Source: Rachycentron canadum
Taxonomy: Eukaryota; Chordata; Actinopteri; Carangiformes; Rachycentridae
Length of the DNA stretch: 64,000 nucleotides
Assembly (NCBI GenBank): GCA_038496675.1
Contig: CM076650.1
Span: forward strand, 21,676,211-21,740,210
Direction of reading: 5' to 3'
Positions 23,776 to 35,214 of this stretch are shown here, piece by piece; within the stretch, counting starts at the first letter, position 1, and each line of letters opens with the position of its first letter. The notes below the pieces were generated by a model. The model was not told the DNA's origin, made no database searches, and was given only the letters and a program-made list of their open reading frames with translations. The position numbers were made by a program, and so were the translations under genes.

Positions 23776-26276
23776 TGTGCAGAGATGTATTAGGCCTGTC
23801 TATGGACACGTTGACTGTTTGTTTTAAGCCTGCCTGTGGGGCTTATGCATTCTGCATGAGAGTGCTGTGCTTTATGTGTCAAACCCATTTGTTTGCCCAA
23901 ATGCTCAGTGAGAGCACAAACACTCGGCAGACCTTTTGTTTGTCTAGTGTTCAGCCACATGCACACTTGTTAAAGACACACACACACACAGACACAGAGG
24001 ACGTGGCGCACACACAAACCTATGATCACTCACACTCTTTGAACATCTGACCTAAAGTCAAACTTTCACCTTACATGTACTTTATATACATGTATATTTC
24101 AAGAAATAAATCAGGGGAGAGCTGATATTCACATTAATGAATCCCTTTTGTGTTCTTGTATTTCTCTCAAGTTTGAAGTGGGTGAGTTTGAAAGTAATCA
24201 AGTCAGACTCCAACTTCACAAACCAATATTTACGGTTCCAACTTTCTAAAACATTTTTGGTTGTCTCCACTTTTGTGGTTTAGCATGGCAAGACATGTGC
24301 TAGTGGGAGTAGTGCAATTTTGGGGCTATTTTTGACTGAATAAACACTCCCAATCATAGCTGTTCCCCGTGAGTACAGGCGCGCTAGTATTTCAGGTTTC
24401 AGTCTTATCATTGCTTTGAGCATCAGAGTATGACACTTACATAAAACATGTGCAGAGACCTTCCTTGTTATTTTGTTCCCCGCGTACATGGCATAAGTGT
24501 AATTTCTCTGTCACTCCTGTACCAGCTGAGTTACCTCTGCGGTTGCCAGTGAACACAGTTTGGTTTCTGGCTGCCTGAGGTCACATTTACCTCTCCGCTG
24601 GATTCATCTACTCCATCTTATCACAGAGAATGAAAAATGAGCGTGAGAGTGCAGTTAATACTCAGCAATACCCTGCACTTTCATTTTAGTGTGTGGGTCA
24701 TTATTACTTTATTTATCAGGATGTTTTTGTTTCACTAACTAATTGCTCTGTGACTTGAGGACACACCCGAAGACCATGATCAGTAACCGAGGACATGGCA
24801 TTACAGCTGGGGGGAGTCTCTCTGTGTTTAAAGGAGCCGTTTCTGTTTGGTTTTTTTTTCTTTGCAATTGTGATACTGTTAAGATACTGTTAGTATAAAA
24901 ACTTTATATTCCATTCCTTTCCTCACCGACAACCGTCCCCAGTGGCGGAAAGCAACAGCGACATTAGCTCTCTCTGAAGGTAGCGTGCTAACCAGCTAGC
25001 CCTGGCCCGGCTAGCCACTTCTCCGAGAGCGACTCATCGTAGCCTCCGATCTGCCCTGAAGATCTAGCGCGTCTCAGAGGGAGTGTTATGAACGCTTGTG
25101 TTGTAATTGCAACAATAGTGGAAGCTCCACCCGACTGACAGTCACCACCATTGGTGTTATTATGTTCAGCGGCCCTTTAAATATAGAGGCTGGGATTTCA
25201 TGAGTCAGCAGCCATTCGGACCAACCGGTCTCTTAAGACAGCTGTCGATTTTCAGTAAAAAATTTAAAACCAAATTACACATTATTATTGATATAAAAAA
25301 AAAAACTACAAGTTGTGACTCAGTTAAAGTAGCTAGCAGAAGACATGGTCTTCATTGCTGCCATTGACTGCAGAGGCTAAACAGAAATGAAAGGGTTGGC
25401 TGCACGGACAATTTCCACTTCGCACTGCGCCTGCCCTTGCTGTTGGCTCATCCAGCACAACTTCTGTTGCCTAGTTGTACCATTAGCTTGTTCCTCTGAG
25501 CTGAAACAGAACACGTTTAAAAGTGCAATCCTCAGGCTCTCGGCCAGTGTTATTTGCTGCCATATTATTTGAATTACCGGTGCGCAATGAATCTTGGGAT
25601 AGGTTGGGTCATAAAGGAACAACCCTTGGGGTCCTCCGTTGGAAAAGAAAGCAACATTTCTCATTTGAAAGAACCTCTGTGTTTTAGATAAACCTAAACT
25701 CCAAGAAACCAAAATATATGTATATGCAATGCATATATAATATAATCTATAGAAATATAATCTCTTTTTTTTTAAACTTCTACATAACACCACCTCCACA
25801 GACGACATTCATCAAGCAAAGAGCAAGCACTCGAGTTATAATAGGTGTCATCAGAGGAGAGTATCATTCCTGTTGGAGGAATTGTTTTCACTTAGTCAGC
25901 ATTATTCTTTAAAAGCATCAAAAGAATGAAATTTACTGCAACTGCACATTAGAGAAGGCGTCACTTACTGCTCTGTCACTGTGTCATTTGAAACTGTGGC
26001 TGTAAACAATCGAATGTGAACATTACAGCTCTGCTGCCTTCCTGTTGTCTGCCTTTATTTATCCTCTGGTCTTTTCCCATTTTTTTTCTCTTATTTCATT
26101 CAGTATTGTTCTAAATTACTCCTAAATTAATCCTTGGATTAGGATTTAACATTGATTATGAGTGATTGGTTTGTGGATTTTTTTGTATATTAGCCTGTGC
26201 AGATTTCTAATGTTATACTGTTATAAAGTTCAGGCTCAGATGAAAATTTGCCTTTGAAGCAAACTCTTTTTTGAAG

Positions 26277-26763
26277 CATAGACTGGATATAACAATGAAG
26301 CCGATGTTGAAGAGCCTTAAAATCGCAGTTGATCTAATGACCATCAGGGGGCGACTCCACTGGTTGTAAAAAGAAGTCAGATTGTATTGAAGTCTATGCG
26401 AAAATGAAAACCCTACGTCTCACTTGACTTATTTCCTCAGAAATTTTTTCCTAATAAGTTTATGGTCTCAATTCCTATTTTCAAGTCTTGTTCAAAACAA
26501 CATGATGTTCAATGGAAAATCAGGCCGTAAAGCAGGGTACGAATTAAGGCGTGGCTATCGTGTGATTGAAAGACTGTACCACACACGGCGGAGAAAGCAA
26601 AGAGCAGGTCCAATCCACCCCTCACTCCTCCTCAGGTCCACCTTCTCCTCCAAATATGATTTCTTCTGGTTTCAAAAAACCAACGTGGCGACAACCAAAT
26701 TACAAACTCAAGGCTTGAGGCTGTTCACAAAGCAATGGGGAACGTCACAGTGGGTTTCCACTT
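26277..26763 (+). repeat. Near full-length dispersed teleost repeat with CATAGACTG(T/G)ATAT end
   Basis: It begins CATAGACTGGATATAAC and continues with CATCAGGGGGCGACTCCACT, GGTTGTAAAAAGAAGTC, TGTATTGAAGTCTATG, TCTCACTTGACTTATT, AGTTTATGGTCTCAATTC, TTCAAGTCTTGTTCAAAACA and AAAGCAGGGTACGAATTAAG. It ends in GGGGAACGTCACAGTGG and GTTTCCACTTG. Each of these words and their order match a very common teleost element whose ends usually read CATAGACTGTATATAA and its reverse complement. The right terminal inverted repeat has decayed or been lost here. No transposase is present, so it is a non-autonomous element. Superfamily not assigned. Confidence 0.75.
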
Positions 26764-26769
26764 GATTTA

Positions 26770-29700
26770 AAGTAATGTCACTAATGACCAGTAATGTATT
26801 AACTTTTCCACTTATGATATGCAAAATATACAAAATATAAACAGGGTGCACAGCTGAACATCATATAGCAGAGGCAGTGGATATGCACTAAAACTTTCTT
26901 TTCCAGATCCATCTTTATTAATTTTCCCCTATTGTTATTGTTATTATTATTATTATTGAGGTTAGGAAAGGACACTTTCAATTAATCTATTTAGTGTCAA
27001 CCAATATAAAATATATATATATATATTTCTGTTACTATAACTCATTTTCTGGTCTGGTGAAGTCTGCACCACGAGTAGACACATTGCAGAAAGTCATTGG
27101 TAGACTTGAGTCGATGGGAATATATTTTTTTTTTTTTTCATATTTGGGTGGACTGACCCCAAAAACGTCTGCAGAGCTGGGTGAAAAAAATCAATTTTAA
27201 TGTCATTCTGTTGAGAGGCAACATCACCTCTCCTTCATGCAAAAGTGAGAAGGCACAAATTAGTAATGTGTTTAGGTGTTTCTGTCTCAGATTTCGACAG
27301 GAGAGATGGAGAAAGGTGTCTGCATTTTTAAAATCTGAATGTAAGAGTGGGGAGAATGTAGAGAAACACTGGTATAAGGGAAAAAAAAAAAAGTGCTGCT
27401 TGTGGGTGATTCAGTGACAAGACGATGACTGAGCACGGCGACAGGTTCCATATGCGAACCAATAAGCAGGTTATAGTTACAGGTGGGAACAGTTATTGTG
27501 AAGAAGAAACGTGTTTGAACACCAGGCCTGTGGAATAGATTTGCACAGTGTGTAGGTGGACAGCAGACACTTCCATACGAATCTGCTTGGTGCCCATTAT
27601 CATCTCAGTGCGAATGTCTCTACTTTAAGTCATTAAGGACTTTAGTGAAAGTAAAGTGATGTTTCTGCTCATGACATGTTGGTCTGACTGCTGTTGCCAG
27701 CTTCAAATGATTTCAGTCAGCCCGAGATGAAAGGGTTTGGAGGCCCGAACAGACACAAACGCACATGTCGAAAGTCCCTTCTGCCCTCATGACACTGCCG
27801 CTCACCGCTCTCACCAGGCAAAGCGTTTTGTTATTCATTTAGCATACATTCCCTTTTCATGTCCACCTCTGCCTTTGTATACCACACCTCGCTTCCCCTG
27901 CCACCTTCACGCTGTGACACGGGCTGCAGCGTGTAGCTGCTCAGAGCAACATGGACTCAGGACTGATTTGTTAGCATCAAAAGGCAGGACTCCACATCCA
28001 AAAGCCCTTTCATCTGAATACTGAACACAAAGGTGGGAATAGGGGAATATTTTATTTTCTGATTATGTCTTTTTGTGGGTGCGGTGGGTGTGAGTGCAAG
28101 CAACTTGAGCTCAGATCTTGTCTGTGATTACGCTCCACTGTCCCACAGTGCATTCATTTAAGTTCAGCAGCTACTACATAATACAACGCATATTTATCAG
28201 ACCTCTCATGGCATGATTGTTGTTTTTTTTTTTTGTTTGTTTTTTATCCAGAAAATCTTATTTCACTACTACATCTGTTTATTTCTTTGTCTGGAAGTTT
28301 ATGTGTCAGCCCTCTCTCATCCCAATACCCATGCCCCCAGGTCCCTTCACATGCTGCATGTACCTTGGTGACGCACCTTGGGGACTCACATGCCTAACCC
28401 ACCCATCTGTCGGCCATTTCCAAGCTCCACGGGCACAGGGTGTGTGTGTTCAGGGCTAAGATCTGGGCATCGGCCCTGCAGCCCCTCAGCTGGTTGTCCA
28501 CTCGAGCATCCGCATGTACTAATGTTATCCTCCCATGTGCGTGTTTATCGGATCTGTGTGCTCCTACGTGCGCATCTGCATCATGTTGCCCCGGGAGGGA
28601 GCTTTGAGCTGTCCAAAAGAAAGCCTCTGGGAACAGGTTTGGGAAGGCTTTAGGGAATCTGTGTGCAAAGCTGTCAGATGGATTTGTGTCCATCACGGCT
28701 GCGTTTGGCCCCGGAGGCTGTGACAGAAGATCAGAGCAGAGAGTTTCTACAAAGGAGCGCAGATACAGCGCAGACAGAGCCCAGCTAACCCACTTCTAAA
28801 GTAGAGCAGTGACAGAGATGTGGAGGGGCTGGGATTGGGAACTATGTGGCAATTTGAAGATCTCTAGGTCCTGACACTTTTGATACCGCACATCTGAAAA
28901 TTCCTGAAATTCAACACTTCACTCTGAATTAATTATTTATGCACACGATGACACTGTTGTGTTTCTCCTCATTTTCGTGAGTGCTTAGTTATCCTTCTGT
29001 GAAGGTCAGCCCTGCCATATTGCAGTGTTCCTATAGAAATGTCTTTATAATGCAATATCCTCACTTAAGCCTCCAATAATGCAGTCAGGATGACATATAA
29101 CAACCGTGACAACGTCTATGCTTTTTATTGACCTTTGTTGCAACTTCATCCACTGTTTACTTGCAATAATGACAAAGTTGACTGCAACGATTGCAAGGCA
29201 ATATACAGGGATGAGCCCCTTATGAAAGGAAGCAATGCCATGAACAGACTATACAGTTCAAGGCCAGCTTTTCTCCACGCTCTGTATGTGTGTGTGAGAG
29301 ACAATAACGGCAAAAAAGCTTCAGTTCCCTTGCCCTCTATTTTTTTCTCCCCATTTCCCTCCCTCCTACTTCCACTAATCATTGGATTTTGTACTTATCA
29401 GTAAAATGAAACGCATCAATGATGAAATGAACTTAGCATGGTGTGAAAGAGAAAACAGTGCTGTGTGCTTGTAAACACTTGACACTATACTCCCACTGAA
29501 ATGTCTTGTACATAATAAGTACTGTAGCATGCTGTGCATGTGTGTATATGTGTGTGTGTGTGTGTTTGTCTCTGGATGGCAAGAAGATGAGAGAAGACAG
29601 ACACAACAGTTGCATCATGATTGTAACATCTGAGCCATTTATGATTTATTTATGCATCTTATTTGTTACTAGGGTAGAGGTGTTTTTGCAAACAGAGAGA

Positions 29701-29835
29701 AATGTATGGCTGGGGGGGTGGGGTACAGACTAGATATGGATGGATGGATTAAAGAAAAAAACAGACAAATTGACTAATTCATTGATTCTTCTGTCATTGA
29801 TTTAGGCTGCTGGGCAGTCAGATATATATAAAGAA
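26770..29835. other. Non-coding stretch, few recognisable features
   Basis: No gene. A (TTA/TTG)n tract at 26933-26958 and a TA tract near 27008-27026 are the main simple repeats, with a GT tract near 29543-29565. A GC-richer part at 28330-28730 keeps open frames on both strands but they lack domains and convincing splice sites. Confidence 0.5.
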
Positions 29836-29840
29836 ATTGT

Positions 29841-30010
29841 TCCACGTATTGGGAAGTTCATTTATTTCCTTTCTTGCCGAGAGTTAGATGAGAAGATCAA
29901 TGCCACTTTCACATTGGTCCAATAAATATGAAGAAACATCCAGCAGGCAGGTAGCTTAGTTTAGCGTAAGGAGCTGGAAACTGAGGGAAACATGAAGCCC
30001 AGCCGGGTCC
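29841..30010 (+). repeat. Dispersed teleost repeat, forward copy
   Basis: TCCACGTATTGGGAAGTTCA, CCTTTCTTGCCGAGAGTTAG, ATGAGAAGATCAATGCCAC, AATAAATATGAAG and GGTAGCTTAGTTTAGCGTAA followed by GGAAACTGAGGGAAAC match, in order, the common teleost repeat with the core GAGAGTTAGATGAGAAGATTG and GTTAGCTTAGCTTAGCATAA. It is paired with an oppositely oriented copy about 140 bp downstream. Confidence 0.75.
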
Positions 30011-30148
30011 AAAGCAAAATGCAGTGACCAACATCTCTCAAGGTCACAAACCAATGCTTTGTTTCCATCCTTTTATTTCCGCCGCAATCTATTTAAGCAC
30101 ACCCACCCATTTTTACACTTTGATGAGGTGCTGATAGGATGATTACTT

Positions 30149-30289
30149 TCGACAGGCTAGCTTTTCCCCGCTGTCGTTTTCATGCTAGGCAATCTCGACT
30201 AACAGCTAGCTCCTGCTACGTATTAATTGTGCTGTAGAAACAACATAGCGGGATCAATCTTCTCATCCAAATCTTAACAATAGCAAGAT
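30149..30289 (-). repeat. Dispersed teleost repeat, reverse copy
   Basis: Read on the - strand this segment contains TTGGATGAGAAGATTGATCC and then GACAGCGGGGAAAAGCTAGC near its end. These are the start and end cores of the same repeat as 29841-30010, in inverted orientation. The GTTAGCTTAGCATAA-like core is more diverged here (CATGCTAGGCAATC on the + strand). Together with the forward copy it makes a large, imperfect inverted pair. Confidence 0.65.
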
Positions 30290-32197
30290 ATCAACGGAAT
30301 AAAAACGGAATACAGATACACACTAGACATAGATTGATGTAAGCAATAATGTGCAAAAATAAATGACTGTCAGAGGAACAAAGTGACGCTTTCAAGCTGC
30401 ACCTTCATCGCCTCCGGTGCCAAACCACACGCCGTATACCTTATTAATGGTGCCTTTCTCCCTGGAACACACTAACACAGTCTCAGCCAGACCCACTGTG
30501 CTTTCGGCTTTTATGACTCATAGCAGCTCAACAGGCAAAATGTGGGAGAGCACACTAGGCATGCTGCAAAAGTTCATTATGTTTCAAGAGGAACTGAATC
30601 AACATTGTTTAGAATGGAATTGGTTAAGGCCATGAGGACAATCGTTCAGAGCGTTCCTGAAATGAATCACTGTCAGAAATTTCACAGTGCTTCACAAGTG
30701 ATTCCATGTGACAGACCAAGGTCTTCAGAAGTAAGTGGTGTATCCATAGCAATTAACAATGCACCCCTATATCTTATCTGCATTGATGTGTGAACTTTTC
30801 CAACGTGTTCTGAATTGACTTTCAGATTTGTGTGCATCTTGCTCTTAAAAAAAAATATTATGTAAACAGAAATCGCTTGTAGAGTAAAGAAGTCAAATTA
30901 ATTCAAAAGGTATAAAAGGACCAAAGTAGTAATTTATTCTTTCTCTTAAATTCTTGCAGGTTTGACCTTTGGTTAATGATTACCATACATCATTAAATGA
31001 GACGCTTATGGGAAATGATTTTCCATTTGTTGATTATCTCCCTGCTACTCCTTCTCACCTTCCTCCTACCTCCCCATAGTCTGTCAATAGACAGAAACCA
31101 TTACTGGCAATTATTGTTGCTAAGTATTCATGAAGCACTTAGAATGCACATGTAGCTTGTGTGAGCATTTGTCTATAGAGGAGGGAGGGGGGACTGCGCC
31201 GTTATGTGGAAATGTATAAATGTAAAGAGAGAGAGACCCAGACCCAACCATTACCACAGAAGACAGGAAATTGCAGGTAAACTTCACTTGAGCCAACTTG
31301 CATCTTTTCAAAAAATGGACAGATGAACACCTCTCTCCCAGCTGTTGATTGCATTGAAAACTTCCCTGTGTTAAAACAATGCAAGGGGCTGCAATGTTCT
31401 GAATTAGCTGGTTGGTTCAGGTATCAGGAAGTCCAGTTTGAGTAACATAGCCATGAGGTTGAAGTGTTTTCAGGTGCCTAAACACTGCACAGTTTACTGG
31501 AAAAATGTTTTTCTGGAAAAATGGTCTTGGCTGAAAATGAAGCTCAGCGAAAGTTCAGTCAGGAAGATTATCCCCTCGCACATGCCTCCTAAATCACAAG
31601 CACCGCTTCCCGCTATCTGTTAGCTCCACCAATCACAACACGGTGACTTAAAGATAATCGGTTGTTAGCTGTCAAACTTTTAAATTGTCTCTCTCTCTGC
31701 TGTCATTCAACTGTCATTCCAGCACTATGTTCATTTCGTGACACACCTCCCCCCTCCACCTAAAGTATGGACGTCGGATCATCTCCAATCAAACCATCCA
31801 ATTAGACATTTCCCTCTCATGGAGATATTGCCATTCTCAAGGTCCATTCCTGATCACCACCACCAGGGTCTTGGCTCCAGGGGAAGATTACTCTAATTGG
31901 AAGGAACTTAAACCTATGGATTGTTATCGTGGGGATTCGCTTAAGCGTCAAAGTCTAGTCTTTGTTCACAGTGTTCACAATTTTCATTTACTCGAAATTC
32001 TCACTTTCTCTCTCATTCTTCTTATTGGTCTCTCCTGATTGAAATCATTTTATCTTTCATTGCCAGTCTCAAGCTAAATAGTATAAATATTTAATTCATG
32101 AAGGAATCTACCTGAAAATGTGTACTTGCCCCCTGACAAGATCTTTGACGGATGGTAAGGTAAGATAAAGAGGTAAATACAACAAACAACAACAACA

Positions 32198-32260
32198 AAA
32201 ATTTATTTTCATACCAATGGCTTTTGGCTTGTGGCCTTCATCAGCATCATCATAACACAC
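32198..32260 (-). repeat. Possible 3' end of a dispersed retroelement
   Basis: On the - strand the sequence reads GATGAAGGCCACAAGCCAAA, AGCCATTGGTATGAAAATAA and then a T-rich (GTT)n tail. The combination of GATGAAGGCCACAAGCC and AAAATAAATTTTTGTTGTTG is familiar from ends of dispersed fish retroelements. The family is not assigned. Confidence 0.4.
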
Positions 32261-33193
32261 ATTACAAAGTACAATAAATTAAAATCACCCTTTTGCAGTC
32301 GGCCAGACATTTAACTGGAATCAACTTCTTTGCAGACGATCCCGTTCTTTTAAGGAAGCCCCCCCCACTCAACCACTGCATCAACAGAGTAACATGTTTA
32401 AATGACAGTACTACTTTTTTCAGACTAAACTCAGCCTGCCTAAAGCCCAAATGTATCATTCAATATAGATTGTATTTTATATGCTGTATACACATCTGTA
32501 TACAGTGTATGTAATATTGACATATATACTGTTGTGTTTCTTATTATTTATTCAGTTGTTTTGTTTCATCTATCACCTACAGTACATAGCTGCAGACATC
32601 TTGTGGAGACAAGACCTGCTTGGACTATATGTGTTTACTCCTACACATTTCCAATGCCAGTATAAAGAATCCATATTTTTTTCCCCCCAGTTAAAACAGA
32701 CAGATCTGTCAAACTGAGATCAATCAAAATGATGACGATGATGCAAATATTTTTCTTACTGTTATTGTTGCTTTCCAACACTCAAGAATTAAAGAATACA
32801 AACACAATTACTTCAGGTATCAATTGGATGGCTTGATAACATACAACATATCCAGCTCTTGATGTGTTGATGCTGCAGAAATAAGCGCCTGATGTCAAGC
32901 GAAGAACAACCCCTGCTCCAGAGGCAACTACAGTACGTTGGAGAGCGGCAGACAGAAGTTCAGTGACTATAGGAGAACGTGTGAATTTCATATGAGTGTG
33001 TGTGAGTGTGTGACATCACGTGATCCAGGTGATAGATGAGCATAATCTCTGCTGTTGAAACAGCAGCGCTTGAATCAGACAGAGATTAATAGGGCTGTTG
33101 ACTGGCTGAGGTGGCTTGTTATAGTTGTCACCAGCTTCAGCCTGTCTTGATCTCACTCGCCGGATGCACTCGTGTATAAACTCTGCCCACAAG

Positions 33194-33219
33194 CTTTACC
33201 CACTAAGCGTTGGGTAAAG
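33194..33219. repeat. Short perfect hairpin next to T17
   Basis: CTTTACCCA (33194-33202) and TGGGTAAAG (33211-33219) are perfect reverse complements with an 8-base loop. A T17 run starts at 33227. Inverted repeat plus T-run looks like a bacterial terminator, but in this animal context that reading has no meaning. Confidence 0.8.
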
Positions 33220-34049
33220 TTTGAGGTTTTTTTTTTTTTTTTTCTTTAAATGGGCACAGACCTGCCACTCTGAATCAACTGCGAAAACCAGTCAAGGATC
33301 AAAAGAGAAGCCCACGCTGCAGGAGACAATCGATCAAAGTCCATGTACATTTCCTGATCTCCAGATGTTAATCCAAGCTTGCTCTGTGAGGCGCAAAAGA
33401 AAGCTACATATATTCATGATTGATGTCTCCTTTTTTTTTTCAGGTACATTGACAGAACGTCTAAATAAGACATGATTTTTAAAAGTTGTGGGTTAACTAT
33501 GACAGTTTGAATTAAACTGCAGTCTGTGTTACTTCTCTATTCTCTTCTGAGGTAGAGGGGCTTGTGGTGCTGCTGCAGCCAATTATGCATGAACTCAATT
33601 ACAGCAGCAAAACACTTAGGATTTTTCATGTGACTGGGGAGGGCACGTTCATCATCTCCTCCCTAAGCATCACCTAACTCTCCCCTGCCAGTGGGTATAA
33701 AATAGTCTGTGAGTCTCCTCAACTCAACAGGGAATAGGCCAATCAAGCAACCAATACTTGCTGGTATCCCAGTGGGGGGAAAAAAATCGGTTTATCACCC
33801 TACAATGTTTTCTTCAACTAAAAACTAAAATGTCAACTGAATTTCCTGATCCACTCCATTGTAACAGACCATGCTGCCTGCAATATTTAATTCATTTGCA
33901 TGGGGGGGGTAGATGTGATCTATAGCTCAGAGATATACTAAGAAGAGAGGAGGATGATTGGTGCCACTGATAGATGAACATTTTCCTGCTGTGCACTGCT
34001 AAAAGTTTAACTATTATAATATATTATATCATCATAAGTGCTTATTAAT

Positions 34050-34307
34050 TTAACCCTTAAAGCGCTGGGTAAAAATAAAAAAAAAAATACTGGTTTTTGA
34101 CATCAAGATTTCAAAAGGACGTGGCTCGAAAGTGGTTAGAGACAAATGCCGACTGTGAATGAGTATGATCACCGCCATGAAAGGATCTCCTAAAGGCAGA
34201 TATTCACATTCAGAATCAAAAATCACGAATAACAGATCCATAACTTCATCACAAGAACTTTTTTTCTGCTTCAGTTTACTCAAACACAATAGATAGAATT
34301 GCGTCAA
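34050..34307 (-). pseudogene. piggyBac-like transposase N-terminal remnant (copy A)
   Basis: The - strand frame starting at 34307 encodes KLKQKKSSCDEVMDLLF and then SECEYLPLGD within the first 45 residues. The frame then continues without homology and reaches the left end of the element. A basic patch followed by an acidic, Ser/Asp/Glu-rich segment is usual at the start of piggyBac-family transposases. The catalytic DDD core of the family, some hundreds of residues further on, is entirely missing. The related element at 54592-55021 keeps the same segment (RLKQKKKFTSGEVMDLLF, then SEGEYLPLGD). Preservation in both copies supports a real coding origin. The product cannot be active. Confidence 0.55.
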
Positions 34308-34503
34308 TGCATGCGAGCACGTTCAGAGCATCTTTCCTCCACTGTCTCCTCGAACACTTTTAATGGGTACATGATGTAATTTTAGGATAGGATCAAAGTT
34401 GTGCATGTCTGCTTACTAGTGGTATGGAGTACAAACCAACTGTTTTATTCAGTATTGTTGTTTGTTTGTCGCAATTTTGCGACTTTGGCGCTGAAAGGGT
34501 TAA
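34050..34503 (-). mobile_element. Non-autonomous piggyBac-like element, copy A
   Basis: The 454-bp unit is bounded by TTAA on both sides. Its left end is CCCTTAAAGCGCTGGG and its right end, read inward on the - strand, is CCCTTTCAGCGCC, so imperfect terminal inverted repeats share CCCTT and AGCGC. The interior is clearly related to the element at 54592-55021: both share TTTTGACATCAAGA, CAGATATTC, AATAACAGATCCATAACTTC, TTTTTTTCTGCTTCA and TTCAGTATTGTTGTTT. A - strand open frame carries a short transposase N-terminus-like segment, annotated separately. It seems to be an internal-deletion derivative of an autonomous element that is not in this window. Confidence 0.85.
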
Positions 34504-35168
34504 GTCCGGCTTGAACATTTTGTACTGTTGAATCATGGATTCATAATAACTCTTCATTCATAATAATACTTTAAATTATGCAGTGATTGCATTAGTAACA
34601 GTTAATATTCACAGAGAAACATTTTCTTTATTTTTTTTCTCTTTTTCACTTCCCAACGTTTCACTGGCCGCAGTCACTAAATGCACTGATCGTAAAGGCT
34701 TTGAAACAATGAGACATTTTCCAATGTGGATATTGTTTAAGAAAGTTAGTTAAATGTTGCAGTAAAACATTCAAACCAAATATATTAGAAGGTTTTGTCT
34801 CGTGTTATCCTTGAAAAGTATTTTCAATCGATGCTATGATCGTGTCCGTCTATCCACAAAACCAGCCAAAATTCTTCATCTTTCATTGAAAAAACAAACC
34901 TTGAAACACTGAGCAAATAATAAATTGGATACCCACACTGTAAGATCAGCTAAAGCAACTGAGGTCCTACATCAAAAATAGGTGCAGTGCTAACAGTAAT
35001 TAAACAGAAAAATATGAAGAAATCCCTGAAAAAGTTTGGTTGTGTCAAGGAGTTTCCTAACACTATTTTTTGTTAATAACTATTTTAGATTAGTTTTGGC
35101 TTTATTCAGATCTTCAATAGACTTCATCTGTGGTCTGACTAAAGTGACATATAAAAAAATGACTGTGT

Positions 35169-35169
<1 letters not shown>

Positions 35170-35214
<45 letters not shown>
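35170..35214. repeat. (TAGA)11 microsatellite
   Basis: Eleven perfect tetranucleotide units, the only long tetranucleotide array in the window. GATA/TAGA arrays are common and often polymorphic in fish. Confidence 0.97.

Larger units (their letters stand above)
21730..26270. other. Non-coding stretch with a large GT array and a possible old repeat
   Basis: No gene is supported. Main contents are a possible diverged repeat at about 22275-22420, a T20 run at 22882-22901, a purine-rich tract at about 23482-23560 and the GT array at 23716-23772. CA tracts lie near 23334-23352 and 23978-23990. The remaining sequence has no recognised element. Confidence 0.5.
30300..34049. other. Non-coding stretch with a small hairpin and possible retroelement end
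   Basis: No gene is supported. A possible retroelement end at 32198-32260, a 9-bp perfect hairpin at 33194-33219 and a T17 run at 33227-33243 are visible. The remaining sequence is AT-rich and unassigned. Confidence 0.5.

Noticed and set aside
23315..24050. Frames of 164 (-) and 151 (+) codons
   Set aside because: Both include the GT array at 23716-23772 in opposite frames. The remainder has no protein-like features.
28330..28730. GC-richer segment with overlapping frames on both strands, considered as an exon
   Set aside because: Cys/Arg-rich frames without a domain. Frames on both strands are equally open, which is typical of non-coding GC-rich DNA.
33194..33243. Hairpin followed by T17, like a rho-independent terminator
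   Set aside because: Bacterial termination does not apply to this fish-type genome, and there is no upstream gene.
35170..35214. Regularly spaced repeats that a CRISPR finder might flag
   Set aside because: It is a TAGA tetranucleotide microsatellite without spacers in an animal genome.
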